From contig JBGSSO010000381.1 of the NCBI GenBank assembly GCA_041737015.1, positions 1-64,000 of the forward strand: DNA of 64,000 bases. Reading direction: 5' to 3'. Below, in pieces: positions 26,502 to 35,744 of the stretch. The stretch is from Nitrospira_E sp041737015. GTDB lineage: Bacteria > Nitrospirota > Nitrospiria > Nitrospirales > UBA8639. Numbering within the stretch: the first letter of the stretch is position 1; each line of letters opens with the position of its first letter. The notes beneath the pieces were generated by a model. It did no database searches and was not told where the DNA came from. It was given only the letters and a program-made list of their open reading frames with translations. A program made the position numbers and the translations under genes.

Positions 26502-26971
26502 CAGTCCCGTTCAAGGAAGAGTCGAAGAAGCCTCATATTATCACTGCTTTGACGGGGAAGGACAATACCTGAGTAAAAGGAGGATGTTTAGCCGTGGCTG
26601 TTAGAAACGGTAGGACTATTACCTATAATCAGGGATTGGCATGTACACATTTCAAATTCCGTCTTATAGAAACAAAAAATCATTTAAAGACCCTGAGTCG
26701 AATTAAGAGCGGTCAGGCAATTGGTGGTGAAGAAAGATGTCCAGATTTATCCGGGCTTCGAGGAGTGCATGACGCGGCATCAGCCCAAACGGGCAATTCA
26801 AAACATGCCTCATCATCCTCTACACCTCATGGTGATTGCCAGATCCCCGTCATTGCTGAATCATTTCACCGCCAGGCAATACCCATCCCCTAAGCCTTAC
26901 GGCCCATGAAATTCCGTTGAGCGCCGCGCTCAACTCGTCAAGCCTATACTCGCGCCCGGTACAGCAAGTGT
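26502..26971. other. Gene-free stretch of 470 bp
   Basis: Open plus-strand frames at 26594-26893 and 26721-26909 have no ribosome binding site or recognisable motif, and are not annotated. The segment may hold the promoter of the four-cysteine pair near 26510-26560. Confidence 0.3.
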
Positions 26972-27598
26972 CTACGCCTTCACGACCAGTGCGGGATAGC
27001 GAGCCTGCACGGTGTACCAGTTCCATTGCCCGCCCGCCGTCTGCGTGATGGCTCCCCAGACCTGTGCCGATGGCGGGACATTCCTGAGCACCAGCGACAC
27101 CGTCGTCTGGCCACTGAGCGTCCGCGAGCCACTGTTCGCTACCGTGCCGCCCCCGGCATACCCGGATAGGTTAAACGTCGATGTCTGTCCAAAGACCTCG
27201 ATCGTGAACACCATGACGTAGGTCGAGACGGCCGTAATCCCGTAGGCTTTCGGCTCAAAGTGCATGGACACGGCAGGATCCCGAGTGGGCGACTCCCGAC
27301 GATCGAATCCGGCATACGGCTTGGCCCCACTTGGCGTATCCGCATCCACCTGAACGATGGTCGGTCTGATGAGAGTCAGATTTGTGCGGCCACGACCGAC
27401 GGTCTTGGCGGGGCTCAAGATCTCTATCGGAAAAACAAAAAAGCCGACATTGCGCCAGCCGCTGACCGGTTCGAACATCACTTTGAGATCCTTCAATGGC
27501 AGGTCTGATGGAAATTTGGCGGGATTCACCTTGCGTTTGTTGGATGGTTCAGGTTCGGTCGGCTTTGCAGGTCTCTTGGATGGTTTTTTCTTTGTCAT
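26972..27598 (-). CDS. Hypothetical protein with Lys/Pro-rich N-terminus and beta-rich C-terminal part
   Basis: ATG 27598 is the likely start (MTKKKPSKRPAKPTEPEPSN). The open frame to 27640 adds 14 residues without a better site. The first 35 residues are a disordered Lys/Pro/Glu tail. The remaining 170 or so look all-beta: VGFFVFPIEILSP, GITAVSTYVMVFTIEVFGQ, TTVSLVLRNVPPSAQVWGAI, and then WNWYTVQARYPALVV. There is no signal peptide and there are no cysteines. No family is recognised. Confidence 0.55.
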   Translation of the reverse strand: MTKKKPSKRPAKPTEPEPSNKRKVNPAKFPSDLPLKDLKVMFEPVSGWRNVGFFVFPIEILSPAKTVGRGRTNLTLIRPTIVQVDADTPSGAKPYAGFDRRESPTRDPAVSMHFEPKAYGITAVSTYVMVFTIEVFGQTSTFNLSGYAGGGTVANSGSRTLSGQTTVSLVLRNVPPSAQVWGAITQTAGGQWNWYTVQARYPALVVKA

Positions 27599-27865
27599 GA
27601 TGACTCTCTTTGTGGTGGGTGAAGTCCGTTCGCCTCCCATTTCCTGACCGGGAGATTGCGCTACTCTACTCTTTCCATCTTAAAAATCAACTATCCAACA
27701 ATCGAGAGCAATCGTGTTTGAGATGCCCACGAACAGTTTCAGAAGCAGGAGAAACCTGAGCAGGAATCCCCTAGAGTCTTCGTGGCTGAAAGTCATGACG
27801 GACCTAAGCCAAGAGACCATCTCAAAGGCCGGATCGATCTGGAATTCGGTGAGTTTTTTATTGTG

Positions 27866-30181
27866 CTACACCAATTCGGTCCCGTGCATGCGAGCGAACA
27901 GTTCCCAATCAAATGGTTTGGGTGCCACGGCGTGCAGGGGGATGGGCTGAATGGTTCCGGGATCGCGGTAGGCTAACATGCATCCAATAATCTGTTCGGG
28001 TTGTTCGATCAACCGACGGATGGCCTCGTACGCAAAGAGTTGCGCCATGGTTTTGTCCACCGGAGTCGGGAAGGCGCCTCGCAGGGTATGGCCAAGAATG
28101 GTGGCCTTGGTCGCCACCGAGAGAGGATAATGCCCGGATCGGGTTTGTAGATGCGTCCACTGGGAAATCCTACTGCCGAAATATTCTACCAGGCCATGGA
28201 CCCCGCCTTCAGGATGATACTGGTGCGGGGTGCGTTCGGCCACGATAATAATATGGCTTTTGTTCCGGACGCCCAACGTTTGCTTCAGAGTACCCAGAAC
28301 CACCTCCTCGATATAGGCATCCGGATCAGGATGTTCATTGACCAACAGGCCTTCAGCTCGTGCCTGGTACGCACACATGAGCGCCAGGTGACCGGACCCT
28401 GCTCCCATGACTTCCACAAAAAACACACTGCCCATGGCCGCACTGGTGGCTTTCAATGACTCGATGGATTGGTTGGCCAGGGCGACAGCCGATTGAACCC
28501 CGAGTGAGGTGGTCCCGGCGATATTGTCGTCGATCGAACCGGGGATCCCCACGACCTGTATGCCGAACCGTTCATAGATGGCGCGAGCCCCACGCATGCT
28601 TCCGTCACCTCCCATCACGATGAGCGCCCCATCCTTCATGAATGGTTTGAGATGATGAATGGCGGCCAGTTGGACCTCCTCATCCTTGAAATCTTCAAAC
28701 CGGCTGCTGCCAATCGGGCTGCTGGCGTGATTGCTCATGCCACGTGTGTCCTGTTCCGTTACCAACTCAATCCAATTATTTGCCAAACCCAGAAATCCGT
28801 GTTGCACGAAATAGACTTCCAGGCCTAATCGATTCCCTGTCACACGGAGTTCCTTCAATGCCGCACCGGCTCCGGCAAAATCCCCACCGGAGACGAGGGC
28901 GACAATTCGCCGAATTTGGCGTGGCTTCAGAGTGACCTTCTCCCGGCGGCCCTGTTCCACGGTCATCCAGGCCTCGCGGACGGCCCGTTCCCGTTCTGAA
29001 AGACCGACGGCCGTGGAGTAGCCCGACAACTGCCCATGCTCATAGGTGAGGAGAACGACGTTGTCCTGTCCTTCCTTATAGGCTCCAAATTCTGAAAACG
29101 CCTCACTGAACGGACGAGGGTCGAGAAAAATTAAGAGCGCTCGCAGAGTTGAGCTGTGCGTATACAAACACAACACTTTTCCCTGGTGGCTCTGGCCTAA
29201 TTGATGGAACCCATCCACCAACTCCACATAGAGTTCAAAGAAGGAGTGGCCTCCCGGATAACTGTACAGCGGGTGTTTAATCAGACGCTGGGCCGTCTTC
29301 GTATCGACCCCAAAGGCCTTAGCGGCTTCTTCGATTTCAATCGTTTTCTCAATACCGGTGGCCCATCCAAAGTCTTGTGATTCTAACGCCCATTCCGTGA
29401 TGGGCTCGGTGGTTTCACCTGTCTCGGGAGACAGGATGGAGACGACCCGTTCAAAGAGCTGTCGGGTATTGGGGCTCTGACTCACCATGTGGACAAACGA
29501 TTTCGAATCCAGGTAGTTATCGAGCTGAAGGAAATCCAGTTGTTTTCCGACCAGCCCTAAGGTCCGGACAAGGGCGGTTCCGATGGCGTCAGCCTTGGGA
29601 ATTCCCCGCTCGGCGTCAAGGACGTTCCTCAACCGGCGCCCCACACGGAACTTTTTACTATCCATCTGAGAGACGCCGTGCCGCATCGTGAAAAACAACG
29701 TGCGAGCACTTAAATCACGGGGCATCAACCAATAGCGATCGTCGCCAATATCAAGGACGATCCGACCCTCAGCCAGATTGGGCGTCATATGCTCACGTGG
29801 GACGATCGCCACGGGTCGACGTCGTATGGGTTTATTCGTGGCCCCGATCGGTGCGCGAAATAAGGAAGAAAGCTCGCCCTGAGCGAGAAGTTGATTCCAG
29901 GCAACGAAGAACACCAACTCATCTCCACCGCAGGCTTGCTGAATCAGCGCCTGTCTTGCGTCTCTGTAAGCCGCGGCATTGGCAAACCCTTTTTGGGCCT
30001 CCTGGACAAACAGTCGTATGGCGGCCATGGCCTCCAACACCCGCTGCGGGCGACCTTCCAAGGACGCTAACGGGGGATGAGGCTCCGCTCCCTCTACCGG
30101 CGGGCGCCTGGCAATGGCCTCGCCATAGGTTAATAGCCCATTAATTGTCACAAATTCCAGATTCTCTGCTTCGGCCTTCAT
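27866..30181 (-). CDS. Histidine-phosphatase-like / 6-phosphofructokinase-like fusion protein
   Basis: The 771-residue product starts at ATG 30181, with GAGGTG just upstream. The first 190 residues are unassigned. A histidine-phosphatase-like region follows, with the RHG triad start (FFTMRHGVSQ, about 197) and a second His in LYTHSSTLRAL (about 365). From about 430 to the end it is a PfkA-type domain: VALVSGGDFAGAGAAL, GSSRF, VMGGDGSMRGA, GIPGSIDDN and VFFVEVMGAGSGHLAL. Gly after GGD and Gly in PGS predict ATP rather than PPi as donor. The canonical TIDND is SIDDN and MGR is MGA, so catalysis is uncertain. It is divergent from pyruvate kinase, which fits a glycolytic or regulatory role. Confidence 0.75.
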   Translation of the reverse strand: MKAEAENLEFVTINGLLTYGEAIARRPPVEGAEPHPPLASLEGRPQRVLEAMAAIRLFVQEAQKGFANAAAYRDARQALIQQACGGDELVFFVAWNQLLAQGELSSLFRAPIGATNKPIRRRPVAIVPREHMTPNLAEGRIVLDIGDDRYWLMPRDLSARTLFFTMRHGVSQMDSKKFRVGRRLRNVLDAERGIPKADAIGTALVRTLGLVGKQLDFLQLDNYLDSKSFVHMVSQSPNTRQLFERVVSILSPETGETTEPITEWALESQDFGWATGIEKTIEIEEAAKAFGVDTKTAQRLIKHPLYSYPGGHSFFELYVELVDGFHQLGQSHQGKVLCLYTHSSTLRALLIFLDPRPFSEAFSEFGAYKEGQDNVVLLTYEHGQLSGYSTAVGLSERERAVREAWMTVEQGRREKVTLKPRQIRRIVALVSGGDFAGAGAALKELRVTGNRLGLEVYFVQHGFLGLANNWIELVTEQDTRGMSNHASSPIGSSRFEDFKDEEVQLAAIHHLKPFMKDGALIVMGGDGSMRGARAIYERFGIQVVGIPGSIDDNIAGTTSLGVQSAVALANQSIESLKATSAAMGSVFFVEVMGAGSGHLALMCAYQARAEGLLVNEHPDPDAYIEEVVLGTLKQTLGVRNKSHIIIVAERTPHQYHPEGGVHGLVEYFGSRISQWTHLQTRSGHYPLSVATKATILGHTLRGAFPTPVDKTMAQLFAYEAIRRLIEQPEQIIGCMLAYRDPGTIQPIPLHAVAPKPFDWELFARMHGTELV

Positions 30182-30679
30182 TTATTCACCTCATCAAATC
30201 CTTCACCTATTCTTGGATTAATCTTGCCTTATCATAATATTTTCCGGCCTCATCGACAACACAAGTCCTCGCCATGACCATCTGATTCATCTCCTGCCGA
30301 TACGATCATTCTGTGCATAAGGTTCTCGCGTTCCGTGGAAAAGACCCTTCTTGTCTCACTCACCAGGTGAGAGAAACCACCCCAACCGACCCTGGTCAGT
30401 GATAGACCATGCTAGAGTTTGACCGTGTAGTGGGCTACACTTCATGAGAACCCACAGGGAGGTGGGATATCTTCTGCGCCAAACAACACTCCAGTAACAC
30501 GAGTACCTCCAATCCTATGAACCTCAAACGGGAGTTGGCCCTCCCAATCTCCTTGGACTCCTGCGTCTGATGCCGCTCTCACCGTATGCACCGGTGGCAT
30601 AGGGTTCAACTGACGTATTAAAGGATGATGGGATCGTTTTCACCATTGACGATTATTAAAAACTGATAGGGAAACATTC
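30182..30679. other. Divergent intergenic region between the PFK fusion and pyruvate kinase
   Basis: These 498 bp hold no gene that I can support. They must carry the promoters of both divergent genes. TTGACG occurs at 30647-30652 on the plus strand, but too close to the pyk start for a standard promoter. No riboswitch-like fold was recognised. Confidence 0.3.
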
Positions 30680-32080
30680 ATGCAAAAGACCAAAATCATC
30701 TGCACAATCGGACCGGTGACCGAATCTTATGAGATGTTGCGCAAAATGTATGACGCCGGCATGAACATCGTGCGGTTGAATATGTCCCATGGCACCCACG
30801 ACTCCCATGCCAAAGTGATCAAACACATTAAGACGCTCAATACCAAGGTCCCATTTCCCATTCCGATTCTTTTAGATACGCAAGGCCCTGAAATCCGGAC
30901 CGGAGATTTATCGATTGACCTCAATCTCAAGGAAGGCACGATCGTCTCTATATCTGCGCGTGGGCCGATGGATGTGGAAGAAAGCTCTATTCACATCAAC
31001 TATGCCGATTTAATGGAATCCGTAAATGTCGGAGATAAGATTACCGTGGATAATGGGTTGATCAATTTTGAGGTCCTTGAAAAACAGGATCGCCTCATGC
31101 AGTGCCGGGTCCTTGACGGGGGGGTCTTGAAAAGCAAACGCCATGTCAATTTACCGGGGATCCGCGTCAATCTCCCTGCGATTACGCAAAAGGACGAAAA
31201 AGATATTGCCTTTGGTTTAGCCGCCGATGTGGATTTCATTGCTCTGTCCTTTGTTCGAGAAGCGAACGATATCCGACAATTAAGACAGCTTATGGGCCAC
31301 AAGGTTGGTCGGGTGAAAATTATTGCCAAGATTGAAGATCAGGAAGGGGTTCGCAATCTGGAAGATATTATCCGGGAATCGGACGGCATTATGGTGGCTC
31401 GCGGAGATTTGGGTGCAGAAATCAACCTGGAGGATCTGCCGAATGTGCAGCGCAGAATTGTGCGACTCTGCGCGGAATCCGGCAAACGCGTGATTGTGGC
31501 CACCCATCTCCTGGAATCGATGATCCATAATCCCATCCCCACGCGTGCCGAGGTCACTGACGTGGCCAATGCCATTTATGAGGAAGTCGATGGGGTGATG
31601 TTATCCGGAGAAACCACGGTCGGAAAATACCCGCTGAAATGCATCGAGTATCTGCGAAAAATCTCCATCAAAACCGAAGCCATTCCAGGTTTGCAGTTTG
31701 CGAAACAGTTAAAGCTGACGACAGACAAACAGCAATTGGCCACCGCCGCAGTCCAACTCGCGGAAGGATTGCACGCCAAAGGAATTGTCGTGATCACCCG
31801 AAGAGGCATCATGGCGGATTTGGTCTCGAATTGTCGTCCATTTTCCACGAACATTTATGCTTTCACGAACGGGAGTCAATCCCGTCGAACGATGACGCTC
31901 AATCGAGGCGTCTATCCCTTCCGGATCGACTTTAGTTCAGACCCCGAGAAAACGCTACAAACCGCATTTCGAATTTTAAAAACCCGTGAACATTTCCAAA
32001 TAGGAGACAAGGTCGTGATTATCTCTGACGTGTTGGCTCAAGAGCGGGTCGATGGGATTCAAATACGAGCCATTCCCTAA
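30680..32080 (+). CDS. pyk: Pyruvate kinase
   Basis: This enzyme transfers phosphate from phosphoenolpyruvate to ADP at the end of glycolysis, in the cytoplasm. The 466-residue sequence shows the family start TKIICTIGP, NMSHG, LLDTQGPEIRTG, VDNGL, the catalytic-lysine region VKIIAKIEDQEGV, and the signature IMVARGDLGAEI with metal-binding Glu and Asp. LSGETTVGKYP and a C-terminal alpha/beta domain (VVITRRG) follow. Length fits a single-subunit bacterial form. GGG lies upstream of ATG 30680. It is divergent from the PFK-like fusion. Confidence 0.95.
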   Translation: MQKTKIICTIGPVTESYEMLRKMYDAGMNIVRLNMSHGTHDSHAKVIKHIKTLNTKVPFPIPILLDTQGPEIRTGDLSIDLNLKEGTIVSISARGPMDVEESSIHINYADLMESVNVGDKITVDNGLINFEVLEKQDRLMQCRVLDGGVLKSKRHVNLPGIRVNLPAITQKDEKDIAFGLAADVDFIALSFVREANDIRQLRQLMGHKVGRVKIIAKIEDQEGVRNLEDIIRESDGIMVARGDLGAEINLEDLPNVQRRIVRLCAESGKRVIVATHLLESMIHNPIPTRAEVTDVANAIYEEVDGVMLSGETTVGKYPLKCIEYLRKISIKTEAIPGLQFAKQLKLTTDKQQLATAAVQLAEGLHAKGIVVITRRGIMADLVSNCRPFSTNIYAFTNGSQSRRTMTLNRGVYPFRIDFSSDPEKTLQTAFRILKTREHFQIGDKVVIISDVLAQERVDGIQIRAIP

Positions 32081-32509
32081 GGCAGGCCATTTGGGCCACC
32101 CATCCAACCGACAGGAATACAGGTTCATGGGGCGCCCTTCCCTGACACGTTTCTATTGGGAAGGCTTCCAAGAGGAGCCAATGCTTTTTTTCTGAACAGG
32201 GGTGGGGGGAGAGGAGTTAGATTCTTCGGATTGCCAGAAGAACCATGGAAATGATCCAGGCAAAAAAGACGATATTGATGAAAAATCCTTCCATCCTATT
32301 CTTATCGGCTTATCAGCTCCTAAAGTTAAGTTTTTTCTAGTTCTCTGAGATTCTTGCTTCATTTTTCACTCATTATCGCTATCCTCGCCCAAAAAACCAT
32401 TTCGACCCTTGGCCATCCTTCATATCACAAAGGATGCCCGTCGGCTTTGGAGACGTTGTTCCATCTAAATGGACAAGGGTGAGGAGACACCCAAACAGGT
32501 GAGCACAAA
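32081..32509. other. Gene-free stretch between convergent pyk and coaBC
   Basis: No supported gene is present. A 25-codon hydrophobic frame on the minus strand (32217-32294, EGFFINIVFFAWIISMVLLA) lacks a properly spaced ribosome binding site and is left as a possibility. No intrinsic terminator of good quality was seen behind either gene. Confidence 0.3.
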
Positions 32510-33748
32510 CTAAGACGTCGGTGAAGAGAGGGTCTTTTGCCTTGAAGGCTGAACCGGAAGCGACACGATGCGGTCTAAGAGCGTATCCGCGAGTTGTCGT
32601 TTGGACATTCGCGGGATGTGATGCGGGGCAGCACCGGGCGTGAGGACATACACCTCATTGGTATCATTACCAAAGGCAGATTGCTCTCCGCCGATGTGAT
32701 TCACAATCAGCATATCCAGATGTTTGCTGGCAAGCTTGGCCTGTCCATGCTCAATAAGATGATCTGTTTCAGCCGCAAAGCCAATCAGGCGTTGGTGTGT
32801 ACGCTGGGCAGAAAGTGCCATTAAAATATCCGGCGTCCGTTCCAAATCCAACCCTTCTCCCTGCCATTGGTCTTTTTTTACTTTCTGTGCATGGGCCTGT
32901 TTGGGGCGAAAATCTCCAACTGCGGCCGTCATCAGGAGCGTGGTTGCCCATTCAAAACGCGCCGTGAGCGCCTGTAACATGTCTTCTGCTGTGACCACCG
33001 GAATCACGGTCACGTTCTTTGGTGCCATTAACTGGGTGGGACCCGTCACTAAGACGACCTCGGCCCCACGTGCGGCCGCTGCCTCGGCCAAGGCAAATCC
33101 CATTTTGCCTGATGACCCGTTACTGATGAATCGCACAGGGTCAATGGGTTCCTGGGTGGGACCCGCCGATATCAAAACACGCTCCGCTTGCCAATCCGTT
33201 CGGCGACGCAACAGGTCAACCGCTGTCGACATGATGATCTCCTCCGCAGCCAAACGCCCCTGTCCCCATTCTCCAGAGGCCAACGCCCCAACTTCCGGCT
33301 CGACCAGGACGACCCCTCGATGGCGGAGGGTCTGAGCGTGGGCTTGGACCGCCGGATGGGCCCACATTTCCCCATCCATCGCTGGACAGATCATCACCGG
33401 ACATCGAACGGTGAGCGAAAGGGTTCCGAGCAAATTGTCGGCTAACCCCAGAGCCAATTTGGCTAACGTGTTCGCGGTACAGGGGGCCACGACCAACAAA
33501 TCGGCTTGTTCCGTTAAGGATAAGTGTTTCATGTCCTGATGGCTGGCAAAGACATCACTCGCCACCGGATTCCCTGACAGCACTTCAAACGTCAGGGGGG
33601 CAATGAACCGGATAGCTGACTCCGTCATGACCACATGAACGCTGGCACCGGCTTGTGTCAACAGACGTACAAGTCCCACCGCCTTATAGGCCGCAATACT
33701 TCCCGTCACCCCCAGGACAATTCGCTTGCCTGCTAACCCGGTGCTCAT
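32510..33748 (-). CDS. coaBC: Bifunctional phosphopantothenoylcysteine decarboxylase / phosphopantothenate-cysteine ligase
   Basis: CoaBC performs two consecutive steps of coenzyme A synthesis in the cytoplasm. The N-terminal half is the FMN-dependent decarboxylase (VLGVTGSIAAYKAV; PCTANTLAKLALGLADNLL; CPAMDGEMW). The C-terminal half is the CTP-dependent synthetase (VLISAGPTQEPIDPVRFISN, SSGKMGFALAEAA, AAVGDFRP, IGFAAET). The length of 412 aa is typical. It is last in the minus-strand series yicC-gmk-rpoZ-coaBC, with 30 bp to rpoZ, a gene order seen in many bacteria. Confidence 0.95.
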   Translation of the reverse strand: MSTGLAGKRIVLGVTGSIAAYKAVGLVRLLTQAGASVHVVMTESAIRFIAPLTFEVLSGNPVASDVFASHQDMKHLSLTEQADLLVVAPCTANTLAKLALGLADNLLGTLSLTVRCPVMICPAMDGEMWAHPAVQAHAQTLRHRGVVLVEPEVGALASGEWGQGRLAAEEIIMSTAVDLLRRRTDWQAERVLISAGPTQEPIDPVRFISNGSSGKMGFALAEAAAARGAEVVLVTGPTQLMAPKNVTVIPVVTAEDMLQALTARFEWATTLLMTAAVGDFRPKQAHAQKVKKDQWQGEGLDLERTPDILMALSAQRTHQRLIGFAAETDHLIEHGQAKLASKHLDMLIVNHIGGEQSAFGNDTNEVYVLTPGAAPHHIPRMSKRQLADTLLDRIVSLPVQPSRQKTLSSPTS

Positions 33749-33778
33749 CTTCTGTATGCTCTCGCCAAGTGATTTCAG

Positions 33779-34147
33779 CTAGGCTTCTTCAGGTTCGACC
33801 ACCGTGCCAAGATGTTGAGCCGTGTCATCGATATACACACTCAATTCTTTTTTGATCTCTTGAGCATTCTCATCCGGCTGTGCATAGAGAGCCGGATCAA
33901 TGGGCCGTTCATTCGCGCGTTTGGCATTTTTAATGGCGTCTTTGGCTTCCTGGCCAATTAAATACGGAACCTGCTTGTTGAGCACTTCTTCCAAGGCTCG
34001 GGAGGTGTCTTTCGAAAATTTACTGGTTCCGTAGGGCTCTCCACCCCGAACCAATTGCTTGGCTCGCTGGGCAGCAATCAGCACAATCCGATACCGCGAA
34101 TCAAATTCTTTTTGGTGATGTTGGGGCAATAACGATAAGGCATCCAT
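33779..34147 (-). CDS. rpoZ: RNA polymerase omega subunit
   Basis: Omega helps assemble RNA polymerase by holding the beta-prime subunit. The 122-residue protein shows the family core: FDSRYRIVLIAAQRAKQL, then YGTSKFSKDTSRALEEVLN, corresponding to the conserved R-[FY]-x-[LI]-V-x-x-A-x-x-R-A-x-Q region. A longer acidic C-terminus follows (DENAQEIKKELSVYIDDTAQ), as in several non-proteobacterial homologues. It lies between gmk and coaBC on the same strand. Confidence 0.88.
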   Translation of the reverse strand: MDALSLLPQHHQKEFDSRYRIVLIAAQRAKQLVRGGEPYGTSKFSKDTSRALEEVLNKQVPYLIGQEAKDAIKNAKRANERPIDPALYAQPDENAQEIKKELSVYIDDTAQHLGTVVEPEEA

Positions 34148-34226
34148 TGAAAATCCTCTTTCCTTTCTGTGAAAAACACCCGTTTAGATGATTAGTCTAC
34201 ACAAAACAATCCCATCAATGCAGCAT

Positions 34227-34832
34227 TTATCGGAACACATGCGCGGCATCGACATGGGTGGTTCGAACGCGTTCAGCCATAATGACGGCCTGGAGTTCCT
34301 CGATGGCCTGCTCCAAGGTTTCATTGCGAATCGTATATTGGTATTCCGAATAGCTCCGCATCTCATCCTGGGATTTCTGAAACCGACGCTCCTGCTCGTC
34401 CTTTGTATCCGTCGCCCGTCCAACCAGACGGGTCCGAAGCACCTCTAATGAAGGAGGCAGAATAAACACCGTCACGGCTTTTTGAAGAGTTTTCATGACC
34501 TGCCGCGCGCCCTGCACATCAATGTCCAACAAGATATCCGTGTTCGAACCGGACTCCTGCTCCAACTCTTTCCAGGGTGTTCCGTATAATCGCCCGTAGA
34601 CTTCAGCATATTCAGCAAACGCATGCTCGGAAATTTTTGTATTAAACTCAGTTTCCGAAATAAACCTGTACTCCTTGCCATCCGTTTCCCCGGACCGTGG
34701 CTTCCGCGTGGTGTACGAAACTGAAAGGCGAATGTCGGGAATCGTCTTCAAAATATGCCGGGAGAGCGTCGACTTCCCCACTCCAGAAGGACCTGATACG
34801 ACAAATAACAATTTTTTCCCCGTTACCCCCAC
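34227..34832 (-). CDS. gmk: Guanylate kinase
   Basis: Gmk phosphorylates GMP to GDP with ATP. The 201-residue protein has the P-loop LFVVSGPSGVGKSTLSR, the GMP-binding SVSYTTRKPRSGETDGKEY and the DIDVQGARQV segment. The start is GTG 34832, supported by a strong GGAGG 5-6 nt upstream. No better ATG is present without losing the P-loop context. It lies 33 bp after yicC and 79 bp before rpoZ in the same transcription unit. Confidence 0.95.
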   Translation of the reverse strand: MGVTGKKLLFVVSGPSGVGKSTLSRHILKTIPDIRLSVSYTTRKPRSGETDGKEYRFISETEFNTKISEHAFAEYAEVYGRLYGTPWKELEQESGSNTDILLDIDVQGARQVMKTLQKAVTVFILPPSLEVLRTRLVGRATDTKDEQERRFQKSQDEMRSYSEYQYTIRNETLEQAIEELQAVIMAERVRTTHVDAAHVFR

Positions 34833-34865
34833 CGCTCCTCCGACGGTATGACATGGATTGATCGG

Positions 34866-35744
34866 TTATTCAATATTTTGGACCTGTTCACGGATTTTTT
34901 CTAATTCACTCTTTAACTCCACAACCTGTCCGGAGATCTCGGAATCGCTCGCCTTTGATCCAATGGTATTGACTTCCCTGCCCATTTCTTGGAGAAGAAA
35001 ATCAAGCCGCTTTCCAACCGGGCCTTTGGATTTGAGTGTGGAACGAAATTGTGTCACATGACTTTGCAACCGTGTTAATTCTTCCGTCACGTCCGATCGT
35101 TCTGCCAACATGGCTATCTCTTGAGCAATTCGATCGTCGTTTACCCGATCCCCTTCTAATAACTTGGCGACACGAGCTTTCAAACGATCAGCGGACACCT
35201 GTAGTGCAGAAGGAATGCGTTGCTGAACCACATGAAGCCGTTCTTCGACTATCTGAACCCGCTGTAAGAGATCTTTTTGTAAGGCCGTGCCTTCTTCCTT
35301 GCGCATTTTTTCTAAATCGGTCAAGGCACGCTGTACTAACCCCTCAACGACCTTCGGCACATCCTTGATCACCGTGGGCTCCTCACTTGTGGAAAATAGA
35401 TCCCGAAACCCTGCCACCACATTCACATCCACCGTCCCACTCAGCTTGAATTCCCGTTGCAATTCCCGCAACCCTTGAATATACCGCTTCGCCATGGCGC
35501 GATCGAGTTGGACAGTTTTATTGGCTCCAGACCCTCCACCATTCATGGTCACGGTCAATTCAATGCGACCACGCTCGCACATACGCTTGACTTGCTCTTT
35601 GAGTTCCAACTCCATATGAGAAAGAGACTTCGGCAGACGCACCATCATCTCGCAAAACCGATGATTCACGGATCGAACTTCAACCCCAACCATGGTTTCG
35701 TGACACAGCGATTCTCGTTTTCCAAAACCTGTCATACTTTTCAT
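34866..35744 (-). CDS. yicC: YicC-family endoribonuclease-like protein
   Basis: YicC proteins are conserved stress-linked proteins; the E. coli and B. subtilis members have been linked to RNA cleavage. The start is ATG 35744, giving the characteristic MKSMTGFGKRE and an ATGA overlap with the nth stop. The longer open frame to 35867 is antisense carry-over. The 292-residue sequence has VEVRSVNHRFCEMMVRLPK in the N-terminal domain. The C-terminal domain (DUF1732) ends GKRLDFLLQEMGREVNTIGS and K.SDSEIS, a hallmark of the family. Coupling with nth and gmk suggests co-expression. Confidence 0.92.
   Translation of the reverse strand: MKSMTGFGKRESLCHETMVGVEVRSVNHRFCEMMVRLPKSLSHMELELKEQVKRMCERGRIELTVTMNGGGSGANKTVQLDRAMAKRYIQGLRELQREFKLSGTVDVNVVAGFRDLFSTSEEPTVIKDVPKVVEGLVQRALTDLEKMRKEEGTALQKDLLQRVQIVEERLHVVQQRIPSALQVSADRLKARVAKLLEGDRVNDDRIAQEIAMLAERSDVTEELTRLQSHVTQFRSTLKSKGPVGKRLDFLLQEMGREVNTIGSKASDSEISGQVVELKSELEKIREQVQNIE

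Noticed and set aside
26594..26909. Two overlapping plus-strand frames of 99 and 62 codons
   Set aside because: They have no ribosome binding site and no motif, and their composition is not convincing.
32217..32294. 25-codon hydrophobic frame on the minus strand
   Set aside because: It resembles a tiny membrane protein, but the only G-rich sequence directly touches the ATG and AGGAG is 22 nt away, so start recognition is doubtful.
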